Part shown: positions 1 through 10,142 of the stretch, in pieces | Numbering within the stretch: position 1 is the stretch's first letter | Layout: each line of letters opens with the position of its first letter | Source: Patiria miniata | Lineage: Eukaryota > Echinodermata > Asteroidea > Valvatida > Asterinidae | NCBI RefSeq assembly: GCF_015706575.1 | Contig: NW_024037048.1 | Span: 16,571,512-16,635,511 of the forward strand | Length of the DNA stretch: 64,000 bases | Direction: 5' to 3' | Position numbers and translations under genes: made by a program | Notes under the pieces: model-generated | What the model was told of the DNA's origin: nothing | Databases searched by the model: none | The model's input: the letters and a program-made list of their open reading frames with translations, nothing else

Positions 1-434
1 TCTAAGGTTTTTTACATTAAGTAGGTTTGAAATCTGTGTTAATTATTTGTGCTATGTGTGGTTATCTCCAAGGAAGATCGCGTGAACGGAGGTCCCGTTT
101 GTATAATTCGGGTTTAGTTTAAATGTTTTGAAAAAATTGTAAGCGGATTTAAAAGTTTTTTGTTTAAACGTGTAAACATCACATGTTAATCATATACTTG
201 CCATGTTGGATTTGTTCTGTCACATTTTAAGCAGATTGTACGACAGAAATTTGCTACATTGAACATCCCTCTTGGCTCCCAAATATTGTACACAGTTACA
301 CTGAGCATTGCTGGCCGAAAATTGCTGAAACGAGCATCCACTGAACCGAAGCATCTTTTGTGGACCCAATGTGTTTTCTTACAGCAGTATCCTATGTATT
401 TATAACCTTTCTTTGTGTTGTTTTCGTTGTTCAG
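1..434. other. Intron-like stretch at window edge
   Basis: No coding segment, RNA or repeat is recognised here. The stretch ends in a pyrimidine-rich tract and CAG just before the first IFT56-like exon at 435, so it is most simply intron of that gene, with the upstream exons lying outside the window. Confidence 0.5.
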
Positions 435-717
435 ACATCGTGAATCGTAAGGCCAGACTAGCCTGGGAGTTGTACCTTAAGATGGAGACGTCTGGCGAAT
501 CGTTCAGCCTGCTGTAGCTCATTGCCAACGATGGCTACAAGGTAACATCATCCCCTATTTTTGTCCGTTGTGTATTTGGTAAAGATTTTGGCATTAGCCC
601 CAAATTGGTATCCAGTCACTCAATCTCAACCTGCAGCCGATTTCACGAAACAGATTTGTCACTTCGTCCAAACGCAAATGGTAGAGGAGACATAAATCTA
701 AATATAACGCATGTGTA

Positions 718-917
718 GAAAAGAATGCAGTATCCAGACACTACTTCAGCAGTTGTGTACAAAGTCTATGGCGAGTCAAGAAAACTTTCCAAGTATTTCT
801 GAACAAAATTGGAAATGTTTCTGCAGATTCGTGTTTGTGAAACATTTTTGCAATAACTCATCTTTATTGAGATGATGTGTGAAGACAAAAGTGGCGTCTG
901 ATTGCAACATTGTTTTC
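718..917. repeat. Short inverted-repeat element, family R1, copy 1
   Basis: Lies in the first IFT56-like intron. The ends are imperfect inverted repeats (GAAAAGAATGCAGTATCCAG against CTGATTGCAACATTGTTTTC). The interior resembles the elements at 3,374-3,571 and 8,046-8,245, including an ACTTCAGC-containing segment and a TTGCAACATT end. It is a MITE-like non-autonomous element of unknown superfamily. Confidence 0.5.
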
Positions 918-1489
918 ACGTGTAAAATCAACGAGAATACGAATCCCCGTCAAAAAGAAAAAAAAATGATTCATTGCACATTTACTACTTTGTGTCATTA
1001 GCTTGAATTATGAAGGATGCACTTTTGTGTCGCAAACTTTAGTAAGCATGTAGAGGGCATCATAAAATATTAGAATAGCCAAAAATCCCAACTGCTTAAA
1101 AAAATTGATTTGGGACAAATTCATCACTTTGTCAACACGGTGGCGATATGATCGAAAACTACAGGCTTTTCGTTCGAACTTCTGATGTTTTTTGCTCGAC
1201 CTCAACATATAATTGTCACGGTCTCTCGATCCTCAAATCTCATCTTTTCTATCGGTAGATGGCCAGTTCTACTATGCGACCAAGGCTTTCGATGTCCTGG
1301 AAAGATTGGACCCCAATCCTGAATACTGGGAAGGCAAGCGAGGGGCGTGCGACTGGGCGTATTCCAGCAGATCATAGCTGGTCATGAACCAAGGTGGGTG
1401 TCATCTCTGTCAATCAGCAGTGCACACTGACCAATCAGATCTCAACCTTTGGTCAGGTGACCACATACATCGATCAAACAGTGCGTACT

Positions 1490-1556
1490 GACCAATTACA
1501 TCTCAATTAGTATATCACTCCGGTGCTCTACCAACTGAGCTATCCAGCCCAATGTT
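1490..1556 (-). repeat. tRNA-derived SINE fragment (A-box half)
   Basis: On the minus strand this reads GATAGCTCAGTTGGTAGAGC, matching an RNA polymerase III A box (TRGYNNARNNG) in the usual tRNA D-arm context. The B box and 3' half are not recognisable, so it is a truncated tRNA-derived fragment rather than a tRNA gene. Confidence 0.5.
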
Positions 1557-1824
1557 GGCGGTTCCCTAATTGTCAATGTCTCTGTCAAAGGGGCGCTAGT
1601 CAGAAGCCCTCAACCCGCATATGCCATGCAGCCAGGGATCACGCCCAAAGTCACGATGCAGACCTGGCAAATATCAAGCGGGGATCACTCAGAGAGGATA
1701 CGGCTTTTTATTACAAATTTTCATGAATACTTTTCAACTTCTTAGCCCTCTAGTTCAACTTCATTGATCTCTATGGATTTTTCCATTGTCCCCATATTCT
1801 ATAAACAGCTTTCAGTTTCACTAT

Positions 1825-2128
1825 TAGGTTTTGCCCTTCACTGACGTAAAAACACTGCTTACTCAGTTTGTTACCTCCCGAGTGAAAGTTGGAATAAATC
1901 ACTCGGTTGGGACTCGAACCTATGACCTCCTGCTTTCTAGTGCAGACATCTTACCACTGGACCACCGAGCTTACAGAATTGGTTGCCTGGCCAGCCAACC
2001 AACCCCGTAAGCTCGATGGTCGAGTCGTGGGTTCGAATCCCACCCAAGTGATTATTTTTCCAACTTTCACTCGGGAGGTAACACACTGAGTATACAGTGT
2101 TTATACATCGGTGAAGGACAAAACCTAA
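1825..2128. repeat. Head-to-head inverted pair of tRNA-derived SINE-like units
   Basis: The left unit (1,825-1,978, minus) and right unit (about 1,990-2,128, plus) are inverted copies. Each has a tRNA-like head facing the centre and the same tail, running outward through CCAACTTTCACTCGGGAGGT to CAGTGTTTTTA-like and AAAACCTA ends. The left head, 1,902-1,969 on the minus strand, has an A box TGGTCCAGTGG, a B box GGTTCGAGTCC and a 6 bp acceptor-like pairing (CTCGGT with ACCGAG). The right unit keeps the B box GGTTCGAATCC. Its T stem is imperfect, so a functional tRNA is unlikely. Confidence 0.65.
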
Positions 2129-2624
2129 CATTGATTTACATCACCCCGACGCAAAATCCATGTTAATAGCTTTCATTTTCATGTGCACAAAACCCAGTGA
2201 AGTTCAAGCCACTAGATTTTTGTCATTTTTTTTCCTCTACAGAGAAACACTGCGAGACATCCTCCAAATCTTGCGCAACACCGGTTACCCACAGGTGGAA
2301 TACATCATCCGTGTCATGAAGAAGTGGGCCAAGGACAACAGGGTACCAGTTTCCTGAGGTGGTCCCTATCCTAGTCTTGAGATTGTTTAAATTTGTACAT
2401 TCCAAAAACCCTTGCTTGCAAAGGGATTTTCCAAAAATAAAATAATGGAACGATACTGTTGATTAGGGGTGATTTAATTATTCTTGACGCATGGGAAATT
2501 TGCCTTGAAATATTTCTCTGTTTAGCTTTGGCAAGATAGTTATGCAGGAGAAAAAAACAACAGTTCTGGAGAGAGGCTGGTTTCTCATGGCATAAACAAA
2601 GTAGGCTTGCCTAGTTAAGCTGGA

Positions 2625-2965
2625 CTCTGTGACTCAGTCAGTGACTTGGTCAGTGACTCAGTCAACAACTCAGTGACTCATTCAGCGACTCCATGATTCA
2701 GTCAGATTCAGTCAGTGACTCAGTCAGTGACTCGTCAGTGATTTGGTCAGTGACTCGGTTAGTGAATGACTCAGTGACTCATTGAGCGACTCAGTGGCTG
2801 TCATCTACTCAGTGACTTGGTCAGTGACTCAGTAAGTGACTCGGTCAGTGACTCTCTCAGTGACTCGGTCAGTCAGTGGCTCATTCAGTAACTCAATGAC
2901 TCGGTCAGTCAGTACGTGACTAATAGTGACTGACTCGATACTCAGATGACTCAGTCAGACAGTTG
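2625..2965. repeat. Minisatellite, degenerate 12 bp unit
   Basis: About 340 bp of tandem, imperfect units close to GACTCAGTCAGT, with frequent C/G swaps (GACTCGGTCAGT) and short deletions. It lies just downstream of the IFT56-like poly(A) signal. Confidence 0.85.
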
Positions 2966-3373
2966 AAGTCAGGTAGCATTGAAATGCTCATATCATAATT
3001 ATAAAGGTTCTCGTCATAAATGTTGCTTAGGACAACTCTGCAAGTTTGTTTTCTTGGAGTTTCTGGGGCCTGTTTAGAGACAACCCAACGGCATGAGAAT
3101 GGGCCAGGAATGGTTATTCAAGGAGGGGGGTAGTCATCTGTACGTAATGTAATTATACTAATTAATGGTTTATATTGATATAAATATACATGTACAAGTT
3201 TTCAGAGCACGTTTGTCAGGCAATTTGGGTGTAAGGTCCAGAAGGCATGAAACAAATTGAAGATGAGTGATTTGATCTGGGCCCAATTACATAGCGCTGC
3301 TTAGCACACAATTTCTGCCAGCAGAGCCTCTCCGTCTATCTATCACATTGTCAATACTATATTTTTTCATGTA
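2966..3373. other. Non-coding stretch, no gene seen
   Basis: No open frame or RNA is recognised. The part around 3,280-3,330 (GGGCCCAATTACATAGCGCT) looks like a piece of a dispersed repeat, but no second copy was found in this window. Confidence 0.4.
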
Positions 3374-3571
3374 CAATATTGGGAAAGAATGTTGCAACCT
3401 GATGCTGCTTTTTCTTCATATCATCTCAATGAAGTCATTCATTGCAAAAATGATGATAAGACATGAATCTGGGACTGAGAAATACTTCAGAGAAAATTGT
3501 CTTGACGCTCCATAGACTTTGCACACAACCGCTGAAGTGGCGTCTGGTTGCAACATTCTTTTCCAATATTG
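3374..3571. repeat. Short inverted-repeat element, family R1, copy 2
   Basis: Ends are near-perfect inverted repeats: CAATATTGGGAAAGAATGTT at the left and AACATTCTTTTCCAATATTG at the right. The length is about 200 bp and there is no coding capacity. Its interior matches 8,046-8,245 (CATATCATCTCAATGAAG-like and GATGATAAGACATGAATCT). Confidence 0.65.
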
Positions 3572-3639
3572 TGTGATATGCTGACTTCATTTCTTTATTT
3601 CATCTGTAAAAACATTAAATGTTTACTGCCTTTCTTTAA

Positions 3640-4143
3640 AGGGAAGATACAACATTTGCAAACATCACAAAACGAAATGATCAAATTATCGCAAAATTCC
3701 TTACTGGATTGTTGGGGAATGACAGTCTAAAGCATCCTGTAAAATTGTGGCTCCTGATGTGCTGACAAAAATGGTACTTTTCCAACGCTGGTCAGCCGAC
3801 AAGCATTGGAGAAAACTGGCTATTTTTCAAAAATTTCTCCCAATTGTTTTATAATTATTTATTCCGCATTTTCTTTGCAATTGATTACACACCTGTGAAG
3901 AGGTATAAGTCTGCTAGACTGATTCTCTGACCTTACAATTCCCCAAGTCTATTAATTGCTCCGTTTTATCTTATAAATGGGGTCACCAGACTGCAAATAC
4001 ATGACTGGTTTTCTTGGCTTTTTCAGCATCTACAAGCCCAAACGTGAAAAAAGTCATTTTAACAATATTTGCTAAAACATACTAATCCTCCAAATCCATT
4101 TATTTCTGAAAATTGCAGCAAAAGCAAATGTTGTACATTCCCT
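3640..4143. mobile_element. TTAA-flanked MITE, copy 1
   Basis: Begins TTAA-AGGGAAGATACAACATTTGC and ends in AGCAAATGTTGTACATTCCC, then TCAA (a decayed TTAA). About 500 bp, non-coding. It belongs to the family at 6,637-7,160, 9,368-9,881 and 23,937-24,451. The interior has a palindrome in which a CAACGCTG(G/A)TCGGCC-like half is followed by its inverse. Confidence 0.7.
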
Positions 4144-4341
4144 TCAAGTCCGATAAATCTTATCTTGCAGTGTAAATATTGTGTAGGTGAATTTTAAAAG
4201 TAAATGTGTACTTAAAAATATTGTTGAAATGCTGTGCATAGTTCTTTGAATAAAGGGATGATTAAATCATCACAATAAATAAAAGTGAAAAAAAATACCT
4301 GTTTGTTATTGTTTTGTTTGTTTTCTTGGTAGTTTGTTTGG

Positions 4342-6356
4342 GATTCTGAAAACAAAACTTCAGTTTATTTAAAAGATATGTTCAGTAAATTTATGTTTGG
4401 GCATGGAGCTATAAAAAGTTGGGAAGGTAAGAAAAAAAAGAGTAATATAATTATGGTGGGACTCGAACCTGAGTCGCCTGATTGAGAGTCCTACGCCGGT
4501 CCACAAGACCATTAACGCACTCAAATGTTTTACTAGTTCTGCTTAATTACAATTGTAAGATAGGCTTATCGTGGCTTTTCACGTTGACGCCCATGCACGC
4601 TTAGACGTAAAACACAGTCTGACGATGTAAAACATTCGTTAGATTTTGGGTGTAGCTGTTCTAATTGATCTAAATTTAATTGGAATAGGGTAAAGGGTGT
4701 CAACTGAGCTAAAATCGTGAACTTCAATGAAATAAAACTCGTACAATCCTTGGTTTCAGTTTGAAACACACAAGTTCAACGGATGCAGAGAAGCCTATTT
4801 CTTTTGTTAAATTCCTTTGTTGAATCTGGCGTTAACAATAAAATGTTTCCATTGAGGCGAAAGGATTAAACGCCGCGATCTTTTTTCACGCTTGAGTGCA
4901 TCTGAATGGGGAATATTGAAGCGGAAAATCACGAATTACAGCACTTAGGCAGCATTTTATCCCACATAATGATACTTTTTGAAGAGGAAATTGCATACTG
5001 AATACATCTATAGTTTTAAAATGCCAAAATTCGCCGTATTTAAAAAGTCGAGGTAATTTTTTTGGAAAAATTTCACCCAAACTTTCCTCATCCTGACGTA
5101 GGCGGCGCTTTATATATTTCATTCTCAGTGCGCATTGTTATCGCGCTAGCCGCCGCCCCATCTGAGTATCACCCGCTATCCACTGTACCCAATCTTATCC
5201 TAGCATCACAATTTCAATTTATCTCACCAATAAAAGTTGAATAGGTCTACAACTAAAACAATAGATAATTAAGGTCTGTGAAACAAAATGCAATCAGAAT
5301 AAAAGTCAACTTTAATGGAACAAAAGAGACGCGCCTAAAAGGGCCCCGGTATACCCATGAAGCAAGAGGGGGGCAGGGATTTGTTTTGTCGTGTGAGATG
5401 GGGGGAGGGGGGAACAAGCGAAATATTTTTACTAAAAGTCGTTAATGGAAAAATGTTTTTAAAAAAGGGTTATAAACCGTACATGTATACAAAACAGGCA
5501 GCCAGCCCCGCCCCCATCCCCTTGCAATGCCATACACACACGATAATGCGCAAGCCAACTCTGGATACGGTGCACGTGCGAGAATGAAATATATATAGCG
5601 CCGCCTACGTTCGGATGAGGAAAGTTTCAGTGAAATTTTTCCAAAAAAATTACCTCGACTTTTTAAATACGGCGAATTTTTAATTTTGAAACTACAGTTG
5701 TATTCAGTATGCAATTTCCTCTCCAAAAAGTATCATTATGTGGGATAAAATGCTGCCTAAGTGCTGTAAATCGTGATTTTCCGCTTCAATATTCCCCATT
5801 CAGATGCACTCAAGCGTGAAAAAAGATCCCGGCGTTTAATCCTTTCGCCTCAATGGAAACATTTTATTGTTAACGCAAGATTTAACAAAGGAAATTAACA
5901 AAAGAAATAGGCTTCTCTGCATCCGTTGAACACGTGTGTTTCGTACTGAAACCAAGGATTGTCGAGTTTTATTCCATGGAATTTCTGGATTTCAGTTCAG
6001 TTGACACCCTTTATCCTTTTCCAAATAAATTTAGATCAACTTGAACAGCTACACCCAAAACCAAACGAGTGATTTACATCGTCAGACTGTGTTTTACGTC
6101 TAAGCGTGCATGGGCATGTACCTGTACGTGAAAAGCCGCGATAAGTCTATCTTACAGTTATAATTAAAAAGAACTAATAGTGCATTTGAGCGCGTTAATG
6201 GTCTGCTGGACCGGCGTAAGACTCCCAATCTGGCGACTCGGGTTCGAATCCCACCATGATTATATTATTACTTAATTTTCTTCCTTTTTTCTTTCCCCAA
6301 AAATAAATTTGGTGAACTTATCATTTAAAAAAAAATGAAGTTTTGTTTTCAGAATC
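4342..6356. repeat. 2.0 kb foldback element with tRNA-like sequence in each arm
   Basis: Long imperfect inverted arms run from GATTCTGAAAACAAAACTTC at 4,342 to about 5,130 and from about 5,585 to the inverse end at 6,356. The non-repeated centre is about 450 bp. Each arm holds a tRNA-like segment with a polymerase III B box: minus strand near 4,455-4,530 (GGTTCGAGTCC) and plus strand near 6,185-6,256 (GGTTCGAATCC). The anticodon-loop-like heptamers are CTCTCAA and CTCCCAA. No open frame of note is present. It could be a transposon that captured a tRNA-like unit, or two SINE-like copies inserted head to head. Confidence 0.65.
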
Positions 6357-6636
6357 AAATACTTCAAAAAAATAAACACTAAAATTGTATGTTATATTCT
6401 TCTCTCTTTAAAAAAAAAAAAAATATTATTTAATCCTCCATCCATGATGGGATCAAGAAATTGAAAACTATAGAAGAGACAAGTTTGGAATTTTTTTTCT
6501 GAAAATGATTTTCATTTTAATTCTTTCAGCGTTTAAAACTTTACACGTATATGAAACTTAACACATAGTTGTCACTGACTGTGTTATTATTGAAATAGTT
6601 GAAGAGCATTTTATTGCAAAAATGAAACATATGTTA

Positions 6637-7160
6637 AGGGTAGATATAACATTTGCAAGCATAAAAAAAACGACATGGTCAAATTTACACGAAGTACTTC
6701 ACTTGATTGTTAGGGAATGACACAAAAGCTTAGCATCCTGTAAAATCATGGCTCCTGGTGTGCTGACATTTTCAAGAAAAATTGTATTTTTCCAACACTG
6801 GTTAGCCAACCAGCAGTGGAAAAAATGGCTATAAAAACAGTTCCTAATTTTTCATATTTAGTTATTTCGCGTTATCGTTGCAATTGATTACACACTGGTG
6901 AAAGGGTTCAAGCCTTCTAGACTGATTCTCTGACCTTACAATTCCCCAAAGTCTACAAATTGCTCTGCTTCATCTTAAGACTGGTTCAGGCAACCAGACT
7001 TCAAGTACATGATTGGTTTTCTCGGTTTGCCAGCATATACAAGCCCAAAACGTGAAGCCAGTCATTTGAACAATATTTGCCATAACATACTAGGGCCTAA
7101 TCCTCCAAATCGATTTATTTTTGAAAAAAATGCAGCAAAGGCAAATGTTGTACATTCCCT
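6637..7160. mobile_element. TTAA-flanked MITE, copy 2
   Basis: Left end TTAAGGGTAGATATAACATT and right end AATGTTGTACATTCCCTTTAA are inverted relatives of the family termini. The interior aligns by eye with the copies at 3,640 and 9,368. Non-coding. Confidence 0.65.
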
Positions 7161-7266
7161 TTAACCAAAACATTTCACGCATGTCAGTACTGCATGCATA
7201 CAGTTTTAAAAACCAATGATAAGGACTAGTAACATCCTCGCTGAACATAATGTAACGCATCAGCAC

Positions 7267-7505
7267 CTGGAACAATCTTGTCTGAGACTGAGTTGCCATG
7301 ATGAAACATTCACAGCATGTCCTCCATGGATCCCAGCTGAATCAACTACTGTTCCTATACTTGCACTAAGCATCTTGTTACTCAACTGTAGATACTCATC
7401 ATGTGTCATTGTCGTTGTTCTTTGTCTTAGCTTGTCTTCCTCTCTGCTGTATCGGACAGCTGAGACCCCTTGTAGCGCTGCTGCTGTTCTGTCAGTGATC
7501 TGCTG
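7267..7505 (-). CDS. Possible internal or terminal exon, unidentified
   Basis: On the minus strand, after an AG near 7,506, one frame stays open through RTAAALQGVSAVRYSREEDK and TTTMTHDEYLQLSNKMLSAS to LRQDCSR. It ends at a possible donor (AG followed by GTGCTG). The composition is protein-like and charged. No family was recognised. It pairs plausibly with the open segment at 7,714-7,833. Transcription evidence is absent, so the exon limits are guesses. Confidence 0.25.
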
Positions 7506-7713
7506 CTATGGCGGCTCAGTCATCAAATGAATCCTGATGATTAAATACATCATAAAAAAAAAAATTCTGAAATTGTTTTTAATACTGACCTTTTAATCTT
7601 GCAATGTGAATCTTCGTTTTGAAAAAAAAACAACTCACTGACATCTTTGCATTATTCAGACTAAGTTTTCCACAGGGACAGTAACATATATTTCAGGGTT
7701 TTAGTAAAAATAC

Positions 7714-7833
7714 CTCCATCGAGCTTCATAAACAGTCCCAACAACTCCAACAAGCATGATGCTCAAGTTGCTCATAAGAGTTGCAATAATAGGCGTCAGC
7801 TTTTTGGTTCGACTCCCAGTCAAGAAAGCGTAC
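7714..7833 (-). CDS. Possible exon with hydrophobic segment, unidentified
   Basis: On the minus strand an AG acceptor is followed by an open frame reading YAFLTGSRTKKLTPIIATLM, then SNLSIMLVGVVGTVYEARW, ending at a GTATTT donor. The run from TPIIATLM to VGTVYEA is hydrophobic enough for one membrane helix. It may be the exon preceding 7,267-7,505 in the same gene. Product unknown. Confidence 0.25.
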
Positions 7834-8045
7834 CTAGTTTTTTTCTTCAAAAGCTTCTTGAAAGCCCGGAACGCACCCACTCATTTGATCAACTTTTTGG
7901 AACCGAAATATAAAATCTGTGTCGCCAACATACCCTGCAGTCCTATAATAAACCCACACTACTGGGACCTGGCATGGAGTGCTCTGAAACATGCAAAACA
8001 CAGTATTGATGAGAGTCCCAAATTTTCGGACAAGCATAAACCTGC

Positions 8046-8245
8046 GAAAACAATTTTGCGACCTGACACTACCGTTTTCTTCATATATCATCTCAATGAA
8101 GGACAGTCATTGAAAAAATGATGATAAGACATGAATCTAGGACTAAGAAACATTCCCAATTTCAATGTTAGGAAATACCTCAATTTTCTTGACTCACCAT
8201 AGACTTTGTACCGCTGAAGTGGCGTCAGGTTGCAACATTCTTTCC
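8046..8245. repeat. Short inverted-repeat element, family R1, copy 3
   Basis: Begins GAAAACAATTTTGCGACCTG and ends CAGGTTGCAACATTCTTTCC, which are inverted relatives. The interior matches 3,374-3,571. Confidence 0.55.
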
Positions 8246-8875
8246 ATGTCTGCTGCCCATTGGAGATCAACCTGCTATCTGTACTGCCATCAATTGCATC
8301 ATATGCTGCATTCCTCTGACTCTGTGTCTTGCATCACTGGCTGCTCATGGCATGCACGTCATCAATTTCTATTAAAAACCACAGGATACAGACAGAAAGG
8401 CACTTGTATTACATAAATAAAGCCACAGTGAGTTGCTATTTGCTGGGCGTGTTTTCTTAGTTGAACCTAGCCCGAAAATTAGGGACTGTCCATGCAAACT
8501 GAAGTCAAAGTCTAGCCCGACTGCGTCTGGCCGTACAGTACTATCGCAAGCTCTGTAGTACGGCCAGACGCTCAATGCTTCCACACACACTGAATTTTTT
8601 TTTCCACTGATGTAGCGATTTTGCTACAGATTTTGATCAAGATTATCTTTTCGTCCAGGACACAAATTTCCATCCACAAAATGTAGATGTGTTTAACGCA
8701 AAAAATAACGGGCAATTTTGAGTCAACTTTCACACTCGGTTTCCACAAGATAACTGAAGAAATATCTGTTGCATTAACTTAGAATGTATTCCGGGATCCC
8801 TTTGCAAGTTTTCCAACAACTTTGAGGCAATTTAGATTTTTTGTTTTTTCCTCAATAAAAAAATACAAGAGGTTA
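8246..8875. other. Non-coding stretch with one small palindrome
   Basis: No gene is recognised. A short inverted repeat (GCGTCTGGCCGTAC and GTACGGCCAGACGC) lies at about 8,524-8,574 around a 20-odd bp loop. Confidence 0.45.
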
Positions 8876-9241
8876 GGCCAAAAAAAAGTCTCCGGTTTCT
8901 GGTATGGAGCTTGCCCAAAAAGTGGTGCGGCGGCGCGGCTTTTTTTTTTTTTTTACCTGATTTTTTTGGTTCAAATGTCGGCTGATGACTGCAAATGGTG
9001 CCCGAGTAAACTTAGTGCAAATATATGGGAGTCCAGAGAGGCCACATAAAGCTTATTCTCGACCATAACCCAATCTAAAAACACGTTAAAATTGTGCAGC
9101 AGCAGGATTCAAGTCAAACCAGTGAGTTTGGCGGTTTTGAGACATCATGTTTCATAAAAAAAAAAAACTTTTTCATTTTGCCGACGCGCATGGCTACGGC
9201 GACGCGCGCATACCAGAAACCGGAGACTTTTTTTTTTGGCC
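8876..9241. mobile_element. PIF/Harbinger-like MITE, copy 1
   Basis: Inverted ends start GGCCAAAAAAAAGTCTCCGG and close with the inverse CCGGAGACTTTTTTTTTGGCC. The element is flanked by TTA on both sides. A 3 bp TTA target and GG-starting inverted ends are usual for PIF/Harbinger; the superfamily call is inference. Non-coding. A second copy in the opposite orientation lies at 36,130-36,501, and a related longer element at 33,205-33,856. Confidence 0.65.
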
Positions 9242-9367
9242 TTAGCCTCATATTTTTAATTCAATTTGGCAAACAACAAAAACTTTTCTCCAAAACAATT
9301 ATGCAAACATTCCTTGGAAAGTAGGAGAAGCTTCGATCAACATTCATCGACCCATTTTGTTTTTTAA

Positions 9368-9881
9368 AGGGAAAATACAACATTTGCAAATATCAAAATA
9401 TAAAACTACCAAATCATTTTGAAATACCTTGCTGGACTGTTAGTGAATGACAGTGTAAAGCATCCTGTAAAATCATGGCACCTGGTATACTGTCATTTTC
9501 AAGAAAAGTGGTATTTTTGTATCAATTTCCAACGCTAATCGGCCGATCAGCGTTGGAAAAAACTGGCTTTTTTTCAAATACTGGCCCCAGTTGACCATCG
9601 CACTTGTTTGCAATCGATTACACACCTATGAACGGGTACAAGCCAGCTAGACTGGTTCCCTGATCTTACAATTCCCCAATATATGTAAACTGCTCTGTTT
9701 CTTCTTAAATGGAGTCAGGGAACCAGACTACAGGAAAATGATTGTTTTTCTTGGTTTTTATAGCATTTTCGAACCCAAAACCTCAAAAAAGTCAGTGTAA
9801 CTATATTTGCTATATATTTCCGACCAGCCAATTCCATCCATTTCTGAAAATTACAGCAAAAGCAAATGATGTATATTCCCT
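9368..9881. mobile_element. TTAA-flanked MITE, copy 3
   Basis: Ends are AGGGAAAATACAACATTTGC and the inverted GATGTATATTCCCT, flanked by TTAA. Very similar to 23,937-24,451, including the central palindrome around TCGGCCGATCAGCGTTGG. Non-coding. Confidence 0.75.
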
Positions 9882-9950
9882 TTAAATATCAACCACATAT
9901 AACCTTATATGGTAAGGAATTATTTTGTTTCCCCTTCTTTTCTTGCGCAG

Positions 9951-10035
9951 TTTTATCAAACGAAAAGCAACGATTTCTGATTTCGCAATCTACCTGAAAC
10001 GAAAGCTGGACATTGTTCGTTGTGCAATTTTCTGA
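9951..10035 (+). CDS. Possible terminal coding exon, unidentified
   Basis: A good acceptor (pyrimidine-rich, then TTGCGCAG) is followed by 27 open codons, including RKATISDFAIYLKRKLDIVR, then TGA at 10,033-10,035. An AATAAA follows at 10,137-10,142. The arrangement fits the last exon of a plus-strand gene, but no upstream exon or family was recognised. Confidence 0.25.
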
Positions 10036-10142
10036 ACGACATAGACACATTGGTTACGCAATGCATTCCAAACGACGCAGATACGTCTTGAGACCATGAT
10101 TATGTGCACCAAGTATAAAGCATGTTATCTTCTAGAAATAAA

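Larger units (their letters stand above)
435..2357 (+). pseudogene. IFT56/TTC26-like 3' end, three exons, disabled
   Basis: Three exons encode the C-terminus of IFT56 (TTC26), a TPR protein of the intraflagellar transport B complex needed in cilia. Exon 435-541 reads RKARLAWELYLKMETSGESF and ends before GTAACA. Exon 1,259-1,393 carries [20 protein letters not shown] and ends before GTGGGT. Exon 2,243-2,357 follows a CTACAG acceptor, encodes ETLRDILQILRNTG through VMKKWAKDNRVPVS and ends in TGA; AATAAA lies at 2,436-2,441. The order and the phase between exons 2 and 3 fit one spliced gene. Three lesions are visible: TAG at 515-517 where glutamine is expected, one base missing near 1,261 (ATGGC where Met-Gly needs ATGGGC), and two extra bases near 1,352-1,353. 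Retained introns argue for an unprocessed duplicate or decayed locus rather than a retrocopy. Assembly errors in a live gene are the alternative. Family assignment is firm; pseudogene status is inference. Confidence 0.75.

Noticed and set aside
1902..1969. Functional tRNA gene on the minus strand
   Set aside because: A and B boxes are present but T and anticodon stems are mismatched, and it is part of an inverted SINE-like pair.
6185..6256. tRNA gene with anticodon-like CCC or CTC
   Set aside because: Good B box but no matching acceptor stem; it lies inside the foldback arms.
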